Shown here: one piece after another, positions 1 to 5,899 of the stretch
Layout: the number at the start of each line of letters is the position of its first letter
Numbering within the stretch: the first letter of the stretch is position 1
Source of the DNA: JAFKKS01 sp039808325
GTDB taxonomy: Bacteria; Pseudomonadota; Alphaproteobacteria; Rhizobiales; Xanthobacteraceae
Assembly (NCBI GenBank): GCA_039808325.1
Contig: JBDHSU010000152.1
Location: 1 to 8,997, forward strand
Direction of reading: 5' to 3'
DNA: 8,997 nucleotides
Position numbers and translations under genes: made by a program
The notes under the pieces: model-generated
Seen by the model: the letters and a program-made list of their open reading frames with translations, nothing else
Database searches by the model: none
What the model was told of the DNA's origin: nothing

Positions 1-927
1 GTGCTGGCGCGCGCGGCGGCGGCCGCGGCCGGCGCCGCGCGCGTGCGCGATGCGGTCGCGCGCTTCGCCGCCTTGCCCGTCACCGCCGGCTGCCTCGTCG
101 TCGCCGATCATCCGAGCACGCCGTGGCAGGCGGCGCACGAAGCGGAGAAGCCGCTGTTTGTCGGCAGCGCGGTGAAGACCTTCATACTGGCGCAATACCT
201 GCGTGACGTGGAGGAAGGCCGCCTCACTTTGCAGCAGCTTCTCGCCATCGACGACGGCGTGCGCGTGCTCAGCAGCCCCGTATTCCTCGACCTCACCGGC
301 AAGACCGCCGGGCGCAACGTCCTCGAAGCCATGATCGCGCATAGCGACAACACCGCGACGGACGCGACGCTCGCCGCCGTCGGTCCCGATCGCGTGCGCG
401 CGCTGATTACGGAAGCGGGCCTGAGCCGGACGCGCATTCCCGACTCGACGCGCCGGCTGTTCTCCTATCTCGCCGGCGCGGCGGAGGGCGAGGATCTCGG
501 CTGGGCCGGCATGCAGCGCGTCGCGCGCGGCGATCTCGCCGGGCCGGCGCGCAAGCCGATGAACGACGCGCAGACGATGATCGCGCCGGCGGAGGAAATG
601 GTGCGCTGGTATCGCGCGGCGCTGCGCGGTACCTATTTCAAGGAGCCGGAGACGCTGGTCGAGTTCAAGCGCATCTCGGCGATGGCCGATTCATTGCCGT
701 ATGTGGTGCCCGCCGACACCGCCGCCTATGGCAAGGGCGGCAGCATCGACTGGGACGGGTTCCATTGCTTCGCGCTGCCGGGACAGATGGTGGTGAACAA
801 GGTGCCGATGACGTTCTGCTTCACCGTCAACTGGAACGGCCCCGACGACGGCGTGCCGAAGACGTTCCAGGCTTACGTCGAAGCGGTCGCCGCGGTGCTG
901 CGCGAAGCCGCGGCGGCGGCCGGCTGA
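1..927 (+). CDS. Serine hydrolase of class A beta-lactamase fold (probably 5'-partial)
   Basis: The 308 residues visible carry the three landmark motifs of the penicillin-recognising serine hydrolase fold in the right order and spacing. These are S-A-V-K at residues 56-59 (nucleophile Ser56 and Lys59), S-D-N at 115-117, and K-G-G at 245-247 in place of the K-T/S-G triad. The region between SDN and KGG has no recognisable E-x-x-L-N motif, where class A beta-lactamases carry the deacylating Glu166, so true beta-lactamase activity is doubtful. An esterase, peptidase-like or non-hydrolytic penicillin-binding role is possible. The frame is open from base 1, where GTG happens to be a codon. The Ala/Arg-rich N-terminus and lack of a signal peptide suggest the real start, perhaps with an export signal, lies upstream of the window. 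The stop is 24 bases before the DUF423 start, so the two genes may be cotranscribed. Family assignment is good; substrate is unknown. Confidence 0.78.
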   Translation: MLARAAAAAAGAARVRDAVARFAALPVTAGCLVVADHPSTPWQAAHEAEKPLFVGSAVKTFILAQYLRDVEEGRLTLQQLLAIDDGVRVLSSPVFLDLTGKTAGRNVLEAMIAHSDNTATDATLAAVGPDRVRALITEAGLSRTRIPDSTRRLFSYLAGAAEGEDLGWAGMQRVARGDLAGPARKPMNDAQTMIAPAEEMVRWYRAALRGTYFKEPETLVEFKRISAMADSLPYVVPADTAAYGKGGSIDWDGFHCFALPGQMVVNKVPMTFCFTVNWNGPDDGVPKTFQAYVEAVAAVLREAAAAAG

Positions 928-951
928 AGCCTCGATGCAAGTACCGGCCAC

Positions 952-1317
952 ATGATCGAAACCGCGCTCCTCGCTCTCGCCGCGCTCGGCGGCGCCGCCG
1001 GCGTCGCGCTGCTCGCCGCCGCCGCGCATGCCGCCCCCGGCATGCATCTCGACAGCGCCGCGCAGGTGCTTCTGCTCCATGCGCCGGCCGTATTCGCGCT
1101 CGTCCTTGCCGCAACGCACGGCCTCGTCCGCCGGCCGCTCGGCCTGATCGCCGCCACGGCGTTCCTTCTCGGCGCGGCCCTGTTTGCCGGCGACCTCACC
1201 CTACGCGCTTTCGCCGGGCATTCGCTGTTTCCGATGGCGGCGCCGACCGGCGGCACCATTCTCATCGCCGGCTGGCTGATCGCGGCCGCCGCGGCGCTGG
1301 CGCGGAAAAATCCGTAG
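952..1317 (+). CDS. DUF423 (YgdD-type) small integral membrane protein
   Basis: This 121-residue protein is almost entirely hydrophobic, with four predicted membrane helices at about residues 3-25, 37-56, 63-84 and 98-116. Features of the DUF423 family are visible: a His in the first loop (His26), an H-A segment opening helix 2 (His43), a G-x-x-L-F-A-G-D-L motif near 74-82, and a C-terminal A-P-T-G-G-T-x-L-I-A-G-W-L motif at 97-109, which matches the family's I-T-P-x-G-G-x-x-x-x-x-G-W. Length fits the family norm of about 120. Function is not established for DUF423; it sits in the inner membrane. ATG 952 is the only sensible start; no clear Shine-Dalgarno sequence precedes it, which fits translation coupled to the hydrolase gene 24 bases upstream. 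The TAG stop lies at the left edge of a palindromic repeat. Confidence 0.8.
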   Translation: MIETALLALAALGGAAGVALLAAAAHAAPGMHLDSAAQVLLLHAPAVFALVLAATHGLVRRPLGLIAATAFLLGAALFAGDLTLRAFAGHSLFPMAAPTGGTILIAGWLIAAAAALARKNP

Positions 1318-1391
1318 CCCGGATTGAGCGAAGCGAAACCCGGGAACGATCGACAGACGACAGCCCCCGGGTTTCGCTTCGCTCACCCGGG
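1318..1391. repeat. REP-like palindromic intergenic element
   Basis: Two arms form a long imperfect inverted repeat. The left arm is 1318-1344 (CCCGGATTGAGCGAAGCG then AAACCCGGG) and the right arm 1366-1391 (CCCGGGTTTCGCTTCGCT then CACCCGGG). Reverse-complemented, the arms agree except for one mismatch/indel near the outer end, giving a stem of about 25 bp with a 21-base loop. The sequence resembles the abundant GAGCGAAGCG-type palindromes of Bradyrhizobium and its relatives (recognised from memory, not searched). It begins directly after the TAG of the DUF423 gene, so it could act as a transcript-end stabiliser or attenuator. There is no T-tract, so I do not call it a classic intrinsic terminator. 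Confidence 0.85.
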
Positions 1392-1414
1392 CGACAGGAC
1401 TTGCCAAACCTGCA

Positions 1415-1442
1415 TTGAGCCCTCCGCCCCAAACCGCTAGAA
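1415..1442 (+). promoter_or_regulatory. Possible sigma-70-type promoter for argB
   Basis: TTGAGC at 1415-1420 and CTAGAA at 1437-1442 are separated by 16 bases. They resemble the -35 and the relaxed -10 elements of alphaproteobacterial housekeeping promoters. They lie between the palindromic repeat and argB, and would give a short leader of about 29 bases that includes a weak GAGG ahead of ATG 1478. The same CTAGAACC octamer occurs just upstream of the nucleotidase gene at 5028-5035. This is pattern matching only. Confidence 0.3.
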
Positions 1443-1477
1443 CCACTCCGCCTTCCCGCCGAACCTCCGAGGCCCTC

Positions 1478-2362
1478 ATGACCGTCAGCCCGTTCGAACA
1501 GGCACGCATCCTCTCCGAGGCGCTGCCGCACATGCAGCGCTACGACGAGGAAACCGTCGTGGTGAAATACGGCGGCCACGCCATGGGCGACGAGGAAACC
1601 GCGCGCGCTTTCGCCCGCGACATCGTGCTGCTCGAGCAGACCGCGATCAATCCGGTCGTCGTGCACGGCGGCGGGCCGCAGATCGCAGGCATGCTCAAGC
1701 GGCTCGGCATCAAGTCGGAGTTCGCGGCGGGGCTTCGCATCACCGACGCCGCCTCGATCGAGGTGGTCGAGATGGTGCTCGCCGGCTCGATCAACAAGCA
1801 GATCGTCGGATTCATGAACGAGGCCGGCGGCAAGGCGATCGGCCTCTGCGGCAAGGACGGCAACATGGTGCGCGCGCGCAAGGTAACGCGCAGCGTCGTC
1901 GATCCCGACTCCAACATCGAGAAGGTCGTCGACCTCGGCTTCGTCGGCGAGCCGGAGAAGGTCGACACCACCGTGCTCGACCAGATCATCGGCCGCGAGT
2001 TGATCCCGGTGCTGGCGCCCATCGCCACCTCCGACACCGGCGCGACCTATAACGTCAACGCCGATACCTTCGCCGGCGCCATCGCCGGCGCGCTGAAGGC
2101 GAAGCGTCTGCTGCTGCTGACCGACGTGCCCGGCGTGCTCGACAAATCGAAGGCGCTGATCCCGCAGCTTTCCGTTGACGAGGCGCGGCGGCTGATCGCC
2201 GACGGCACCATCTCGGGCGGCATGATCCCGAAGGTCGAGACCTGCATCTACGCGCTGGAGCAAGGCGTCGAGGGCGTCGTCATCCTCGACGGCAAGGTGC
2301 CGCACGCCGTGCTGCTCGAACTCTTCACCGACCACGGCGCGGGGACGCTGATCCATAAGTGA
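1478..2362 (+). CDS. argB: Acetylglutamate kinase
   Basis: ArgB phosphorylates N-acetyl-L-glutamate with ATP to give N-acetylglutamyl 5-phosphate, the second step of arginine biosynthesis, in the cytoplasm. The 294-residue protein has the amino-acid kinase fold. Visible landmarks are K-Y-G-G-H-A-M at residues 30-36 (phosphate-binding Lys30), H-G-G-G-P-Q-I at 63-69, substrate-binding Arg87 in G-L-R-I-T-D, N-V-N-A-D at 192-196, L-T-D-V-P-G-V-L-D at 214-222, and Lys252 in G-G-M-I-P-K. The N-terminal helix of about 20 residues before the kinase core is typical of hexameric, arginine-feedback-inhibited enzymes, so allosteric inhibition by arginine is likely (inference). The frame is open further upstream to a TTG at 1415, but ATG 1478 gives the family's N-terminus and has CGAGG five bases before it. 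The usual rhizobial upstream neighbour, the GTPase gene engB/yihA, is replaced here by DUF423 and a hydrolase. Confidence 0.97.
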   Translation: MTVSPFEQARILSEALPHMQRYDEETVVVKYGGHAMGDEETARAFARDIVLLEQTAINPVVVHGGGPQIAGMLKRLGIKSEFAAGLRITDAASIEVVEMVLAGSINKQIVGFMNEAGGKAIGLCGKDGNMVRARKVTRSVVDPDSNIEKVVDLGFVGEPEKVDTTVLDQIIGRELIPVLAPIATSDTGATYNVNADTFAGAIAGALKAKRLLLLTDVPGVLDKSKALIPQLSVDEARRLIADGTISGGMIPKVETCIYALEQGVEGVVILDGKVPHAVLLELFTDHGAGTLIHK

Positions 2363-2369
2363 GGGGCCA

Positions 2370-2471
2370 CCCTCCCCCTTGTGGGGAGGGTCGGCGCCGA
2401 AGGCGTCGGGGTGAGGATAGATGGGAGTTTCACTGCATCACCCCGCTCCCTCCCCACAAGGAGGAGGGGAG
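2370..2471. repeat. Nested palindromic repeat in the argB / enolase-superfamily convergent gap
   Basis: An outer inverted repeat pairs 2370-2390 (CCCTCCCCCTTG then TGGGGAGGG) with 2448-2471 (CCCTCCCCACAAGG then AGGAGGGGAG). Each arm also folds on itself: CCCTCCCC at 2370-2377 is the exact complement of GGGGAGGG at 2383-2390. Inside, CGGGGTGA at 2407-2414 pairs perfectly with TCACCCCG at 2438-2445. It resembles a common rhizobial intergenic repeat (from memory). It fills almost the whole 128-base gap between two convergent genes and could end transcription from both sides, although no T-run supports a classic terminator. Confidence 0.85.
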
Positions 2472-2490
2472 ATAGCGCCGCCATTCGCCC

Positions 2491-3693
2491 TTAAGGCGCC
2501 GACACCCCCGCATTCACGCGCCCGCCCATGCCCTTCGCCGGGTATTTGCGCAGCGCCTCCTCGTTCGGCTCGGTGCCCCAGCCGGGACGGTCGGGCAGCA
2601 CCAGATGCCCGTTCTCGAACTCCGGCACGTGCGTGAACAGTTCCGCGTCCCAGGCGATGCGGTCGATGTCGATCTCCATGATGCGCAGGTTCGGCACCGC
2701 GGCGGAGAAATGCGCGTTCATCATCGTGCACAGATGCCCGTAGAAATTATGCGGCGCGACGTTCACCTCGCAGGCTTCCGCCGCCGCCGCGATCTTCATC
2801 GACTGCCACACGCCGTTCCACGGCGTATCGATGATGGCGACGTCCATCGCCTGCTCGCGCAGGAACGGCTTGAACTCGCGTAAGCCCAGCAGCGTCTCGC
2901 AGGACGCGATCGGATGCGGGCTCTTGCGACGGATGTAGCTGAGCGCCTCCGGGCTGTAGGTGTCGAGTTCGACCCAGAACATGTCGATATGCGCGATGGC
3001 CTTCAGGATCTTCAGGAAGCCTTCTGTCTTGGCGTGGAAGTTGAGATCGATGAGGAGCTGAACGTCCGGCCCCGCCGCGTCGCGCAGCGTTTCCAGATGC
3101 ATCACGATGTTGCGCAGCACCGTGTTGTCGACATTGAGCTCGGGAAAGAACGGCGTGCCGAAGCCCGGCCGCCAGCCGCGCGGCTTGCCGTTCTCATAGA
3201 GGAAGATGTTGGTCTTGAGCGCGGTAAAGCCCTTCTCGCCGACCTCGCGGCCGATCGCTTTGACGCCCTCGATATCGGTGATCGGCGTGTAGTAGGCCGG
3301 ATGGTTGATGCGCCAGGTGCAGCAGTGCGACCAGTACACGCGGATGCGGTCACGGATCTTGCCGCCGAGAAGTTCGTAGCACGGCACGCCGAGCCGCTTC
3401 GCCTTGGCGTCGAGGAGCGCGTTCTCGATCGCGCCCATCGCCTCGCCGACCACGCCGCCGGCGGCCGGCCGCGTCGCGCAATAGAGATCGGCATAGATGC
3501 GCTCGTGCGCATTCACGTCCTGCCCGACGACGCGCTCCGCCAGCCGATCGATCACCGCGCCGACGCCCGGCGAGCCGAAGCCCTCGTCGTATTCGCTCCA
3601 GCCGACGATGCCGCTATCGGTCGTGAGCTTGACGAAGTGGTAGTTGCGCCAGCCGGCGTCGCAGTGCAGCGTCTCGATGCTTCGAACTTTCAT
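2491..3693 (-). CDS. Mandelate racemase/muconate lactonizing enzyme family protein (enolase superfamily), probable sugar-acid dehydratase or epimerase
   Basis: This 400-residue protein has the enolase-superfamily layout: a capping domain (about 1-125) then a TIM-like barrel. Metal ligands are Asp216 (D-L-N), Glu242 (V-E-L-D) and Glu266 (S-C-E-T) at the ends of barrel strands 3, 4 and 5. Asp289 (I-I-D-T) and His315 (A-P-H-N) match the Asp-His dyad of the mandelate racemase subgroup. The second-strand Lys motif reads K-T-N at 160-162 instead of K-x-K. The family abstracts a proton alpha to a carboxylate; many members dehydrate sugar acids. The substrate here cannot be named from sequence. An insert rich in Trp, Gly and Pro (about 169-190) may line the active site. 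ATG 3693 is preferred over the longer open frame because MKVRSIETL is a typical family start and a good ribosome binding site precedes it. The gene stands alone on the minus strand, with no transporter or regulator beside it. Confidence 0.88.
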   Translation of the reverse strand: MKVRSIETLHCDAGWRNYHFVKLTTDSGIVGWSEYDEGFGSPGVGAVIDRLAERVVGQDVNAHERIYADLYCATRPAAGGVVGEAMGAIENALLDAKAKRLGVPCYELLGGKIRDRIRVYWSHCCTWRINHPAYYTPITDIEGVKAIGREVGEKGFTALKTNIFLYENGKPRGWRPGFGTPFFPELNVDNTVLRNIVMHLETLRDAAGPDVQLLIDLNFHAKTEGFLKILKAIAHIDMFWVELDTYSPEALSYIRRKSPHPIASCETLLGLREFKPFLREQAMDVAIIDTPWNGVWQSMKIAAAAEACEVNVAPHNFYGHLCTMMNAHFSAAVPNLRIMEIDIDRIAWDAELFTHVPEFENGHLVLPDRPGWGTEPNEEALRKYPAKGMGGRVNAGVSAP

Positions 3694-3700
3694 GCGTTTC

Positions 3701-3706
3701 TCTCCC
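3701..3706 (-). promoter_or_regulatory. Ribosome binding site that sets the enolase-superfamily start
   Basis: On the minus strand GGGAGA lies seven bases ahead of the ATG at 3693-3691. The frame stays open for 34 more codons upstream, but that extension is Ala/Arg/Pro-rich and has no family-like sequence, so this site fixes the start at 3693. Confidence 0.7.
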
Positions 3707-3847
3707 GCGCTCCCACGATTGTCGCGAAGCGGCGCGGCCGCGGCAAGCCGGGCTGGCCTGGAAACAGCCTTGCCCGGAAGCGACATTGCGGGCATGCCTC
3801 ATTGCGGGAGCGATTCGCGCGATACGGAGACAGGCGGGAACGGTGAC

Positions 3848-3852
3848 GGGAG
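3848..3852 (+). promoter_or_regulatory. Ribosome binding site favouring GTG 3861 for the DUF1036 gene
   Basis: GGGAG at 3848-3852 lies eight bases before GTG 3861. A competing in-frame GTG at 3843 has a weaker GGCGG at 3833-3837, five bases away. Both starts give an intact signal peptide, so the choice is not certain. Confidence 0.45.
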
Positions 3853-3860
3853 CGCGATCC

Positions 3861-4883
3861 GTGCGGCCTTATCTGGCGTCGGCGCTGTTGCTCGCGACGC
3901 TGATGGGCGCCGCCACGCCGGCGCACGCCGACCTGCAGCTTTGCAACCGCACGAGTTATATCCTCGACCTCGCGCTCGGAATGGAAAGCAAGAGCGCGAC
4001 GGCGACGCAGGGCTGGTTCCGCGTCAACCCCGGCGAATGCCGCATCGTGCTCCAGGGCGAAGTCGCCGCCGAGCGGATTTTCGTCGCCACGCGCGCCTTA
4101 CCGCTCTACGGCAGCGCGCCGCTGCCGCAGGCAGGCGGCCCGCAACTCTGCGTCGCCAATGACAACTTCATCATCGCCGGCGCACAAAAATGTCCTTCCG
4201 GCAATAATTATCTCACGCCGTTCAACGAGGTGAAGCCTTCGCAAGGCAACGGCGACGCGCTCACCGCGAACATCGCCGAGGAGGAAGACTACGACGTGGA
4301 ACAGGCGCGCCTCGCCGGCATCCAGCGCCTTCTCGTCGCCGCCGGCTATGATGCCAATCCGATCGACGGCCTCGAAGGCAAGAAGACGGAAGCCGCGATC
4401 GGCCAGTTCATCCGCGACCGCAGCCTGTCCCCCGACATGCAGAACAAGCCGGGCTTCTTCGACACGCTCGTCGCCGCCAAGAAACGCACCGACGCCGCCG
4501 CCTCGCTCACCTGGTGCAACGACACCCGCTACGCCGTCATGGCCGCTCTCGGCGTCGAAGGCAAAAGTGAGACCGGAAAAAGCGCCCCAGGGGCGTCCGA
4601 CGTGACGACGCGCGGCTGGTTCCGCATCGCGCGCGGCGCCTGCCTCAAGCCCGACGTGCCGCCTGATGCGCGCAAACTCTATAGCTTTGCCGAGGCGGTC
4701 GACGACGCGGGCGCGACCATCCCCAAGGGCGATGCGACGCTCGCCTGGGGCGGACCGGTGATCCTGTGTACCCGCGATCTCAAATTCGAGATCGACGACC
4801 AGCAGGATTGTACCGGCCGCAGCCTGCGCGCCACCGGCTTCACTCCGGTCGACGCCGGCGCGACGGTGCGCTTCCGGGAATGA
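3861..4883 (+). CDS. Exported protein with two DUF1036 domains flanking a peptidoglycan-binding-like segment
   Basis: Starting at GTG 3861 the protein has 340 residues (346 from GTG 3843). It opens with a signal peptide, M-R-P-Y-L then a hydrophobic stretch and A-H-A, with cleavage likely after residue 23. Two DUF1036-like halves follow. Half one (about 24-125) has L-Q-L-C-N, G-W-F-R-V, G-E-C, Q-L-C and Q-K-C; half two (about 215-335) has L-T-W-C-N, G-W-F-R-I, G-A-C, I-L-C and Q-D-C. Each half has four Cys (28, 60, 97, 111 and 219, 261, 303, 317), with the last pair 14 residues apart in both, suggesting matching disulfides. Between them, about 148-189, lies a segment like the PG_binding_1 domain (Q-R-L-L-V-A-A-G-Y-D-A-N-P-I-D-G-L-E-G-K-K-T). 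The protein is probably periplasmic and may bind the cell wall. DUF1036 has no established function. It is transcribed divergently from the enolase-superfamily gene. Confidence 0.82.
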   Translation: MRPYLASALLLATLMGAATPAHADLQLCNRTSYILDLALGMESKSATATQGWFRVNPGECRIVLQGEVAAERIFVATRALPLYGSAPLPQAGGPQLCVANDNFIIAGAQKCPSGNNYLTPFNEVKPSQGNGDALTANIAEEEDYDVEQARLAGIQRLLVAAGYDANPIDGLEGKKTEAAIGQFIRDRSLSPDMQNKPGFFDTLVAAKKRTDAAASLTWCNDTRYAVMAALGVEGKSETGKSAPGASDVTTRGWFRIARGACLKPDVPPDARKLYSFAEAVDDAGATIPKGDATLAWGGPVILCTRDLKFEIDDQQDCTGRSLRATGFTPVDAGATVRFRE

Positions 4884-4958
4884 TCGTGCGGGCGCGGCGC
4901 TCCTCGTTCCCTGTTTGCGGGGAAAGGTAAAGATCGCCGCGCATTAACTCCGTCATCT

Positions 4959-4985
4959 CGAGGCGCCCGGCGAGGCCGGGCCTCG
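4959..4985. repeat. Short GC-rich hairpin after the DUF1036 gene
   Basis: GCCCGGC at 4965-4971 pairs exactly with GCCGGGC at 4975-4981 around a three-base loop, and CGAG at 4959-4962 pairs with CTCG at 4982-4985 after a small bulge. It sits 75 bases past the DUF1036 stop. It could slow or end transcription, but no U-tract follows. The flanking CGTCATCTCGAGG is reminiscent of dispersed rhizobial repeats. Confidence 0.6.
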
Positions 4986-4989
4986 AAGC

Positions 4990-5031
4990 TTTACCGAAAA
5001 CCGGTTTCCACTTTTCGGGATCATGCTCTAG
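4990..5031. repeat. Dispersed rhizobial repeat (CCGAAAACCGG...GATCATGCTCTAG type)
   Basis: The segment contains CCGAAAA at 4994-5000 pairing exactly with TTTTCGG at 5012-5018, and inside it the perfect 10-base palindrome AAACCGGTTT at 4998-5007. It ends with GATCATGCTCTAG. From memory, this sequence is a very common intergenic repeat in Bradyrhizobium, Mesorhizobium and their relatives; only one copy is present in this window. It ends nine bases before the ATG of the nucleotidase gene, so it makes up that gene's immediate upstream region. Confidence 0.7.
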
Positions 5032-5033
5032 AA
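5005..5033 (+). promoter_or_regulatory. Possible repeat-borne promoter for the pyrimidine 5'-nucleotidase gene
   Basis: TTTCCA at 5005-5010 and CTAGAA at 5028-5033 are 17 bases apart and could serve as -35 and -10 elements. Transcription would then begin at about 5040-5041, on or beside the ATG. This would explain why no Shine-Dalgarno sequence is seen. Weak evidence, based on spacing and the shared CTAGAACC octamer also found before argB. Confidence 0.25.
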
Positions 5034-5040
5034 CCCCCGC

Positions 5041-5763
5041 ATGAACGACGCATCCCCCGCCCCCGCCCACCGCCGCTTCGACCACGTCGAGACCTGGGTC
5101 TTCGACCTCGACAACACGCTCTACCCGTATCACCTGAACCTGTGGCAGCAGGTCGACGCGCGCATCAAGGAGTACGTCGCGAACTTCCTGCAGGTGACGA
5201 GCGACGAGGCCTTCCGCATCCAGAAGGATTACTACAAGCGCTACGGCACGACGATGCGCGGGCTGATGACCGAACACGGCCTCAACCCCGACGACTTCCT
5301 CGCCTTCGTGCACAAGATCGACCACTCGCCGCTGACGCCGAATGCCGCGCTCGGCGACGCCATCGAGAAGCTGCCGGGCAGAAAGCTCGTGCTCACCAAC
5401 GGCACCAAGGCCCATGCGCGCGCGGTGATGTCACGCCTCGCCATCGACCATCATTTCGAAGACGTGTTCGACATCGTCTCCGCCGAGTTGGAGCCGAAGC
5501 CGGCGCCGCAGACCTACGATCGTTTCCTGAAGATGCACGGCGTCGACCCGGCGCGCGCCGCGATGTTCGAGGACCTCGCGCGCAATCTCACGGTGCCGCA
5601 CTCGCTCGGCATGACGACGGTGCTGATCGTGCCGGAAGGCACGCGCGAGGTCTTTCGCGAGGACTGGGAGCTCGCGGGCCGCGAGGCGCCGCATGTCGAC
5701 CACGTGACGGATGATCTCACTAAGTTCCTGGCGGGGATACGAGAGACCTCAAGCTCTTCCTAA
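5041..5763 (+). CDS. HAD-superfamily pyrimidine 5'-nucleotidase (SDT1-like)
   Basis: The 240-residue cytoplasmic protein carries all four HAD motifs: F-D-L-D-N-T-L at 21-27 (nucleophile Asp22, acid/base Asp24), L-T-N-G-T at 118-122, Lys153 in E-P-K-P-A-P, and F-E-D-L-A-R-N at 176-182 (metal-binding Glu177/Asp178). The F-D-L-D-N-T-L-Y-P signature and overall length match the SDT1/PynA-like branch annotated as pyrimidine 5'-nucleotidase, which dephosphorylates pyrimidine nucleotides such as UMP and CMP; the precise substrate here is inferred from family. ATG 5041 is used because no start further upstream is in frame with a plausible leader. There is no Shine-Dalgarno sequence, and a dispersed repeat ends nine bases upstream, so the message may be leaderless. 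In many rhizobia this gene lies close to argB and dapD, as it broadly does here. It is convergent with the HupE-type gene. Confidence 0.9.
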   Translation: MNDASPAPAHRRFDHVETWVFDLDNTLYPYHLNLWQQVDARIKEYVANFLQVTSDEAFRIQKDYYKRYGTTMRGLMTEHGLNPDDFLAFVHKIDHSPLTPNAALGDAIEKLPGRKLVLTNGTKAHARAVMSRLAIDHHFEDVFDIVSAELEPKPAPQTYDRFLKMHGVDPARAAMFEDLARNLTVPHSLGMTTVLIVPEGTREVFREDWELAGREAPHVDHVTDDLTKFLAGIRETSSSS

Positions 5764-5772
5764 CCCACCACA

Positions 5773-5869
5773 TGTCGTCCCCACGAATGCGGGACCCAGT
5801 ACGCCGTGAGTTCTCGCGTACGATGCAGACAGGGGTTACTGGATGCCCGCTTTCGCGGGCATGACGACG
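5773..5869. repeat. Cloverleaf-like intergenic repeat, copy 1
   Basis: The element starts TGTCGTCCCC and ends GGGCATGACGACG. It can fold as an outer stem (GTCGT 5774-5778 with ACGAC 5864-5868), a central stem (CCAGTA 5796-5801 with TACTGG 5837-5842), and a perfect hairpin of ATGCCCGC 5843-5850 with GCGGGCAT 5855-5862. The left hairpin is damaged: GTCCC 5777-5781 and GGGAC 5791-5795 remain, with a missing G relative to copy 2. A second copy lies at 7749-7844. The family is abundant in Bradyrhizobium-type genomes (from memory). Here it fills the gap between two convergent genes. A 10-base direct repeat GTGAGTTCTC occurs inside (5806-5815) and at its right edge (5869-5878). Confidence 0.85.
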
Positions 5870-5899
5870 TGAGTTCTCCTCACGGCCGAGCTTATTGCC

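Noticed and set aside
1415..1477. Upstream TTG start for argB adding 21 residues
   Set aside because: The added residues are Pro/Thr/Arg-rich and unlike ArgB. ATG 1478 gives the normal N-terminal helix and overlaps no promoter-like sequence.
1262..2356. Long open frame on the minus strand opposite argB
   Set aside because: It is a shadow of argB's codon bias in GC-rich DNA. Its product is Asp/His/Arg-rich with no family motif, while the plus strand gives a complete ArgB.
2491..3693. D-tartrate dehydratase or another named sugar-acid dehydratase
   Set aside because: The motifs around the catalytic residues do not match what I recall of D-tartrate dehydratase, and nothing in the sequence or neighbourhood identifies a substrate.
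3733..3742. Ten-base palindrome CGCGGCCGCG as an operator
   Set aside because: It is pure G/C in GC-rich DNA and likely by chance; nothing else supports a binding site.
2914..3846. 310-codon open frame on the plus strand opposite the enolase-superfamily gene
   Set aside because: Composition is Arg/Ala/Asp/Val-biased without motifs, and it is fully antisense to an enzyme with an intact active site.
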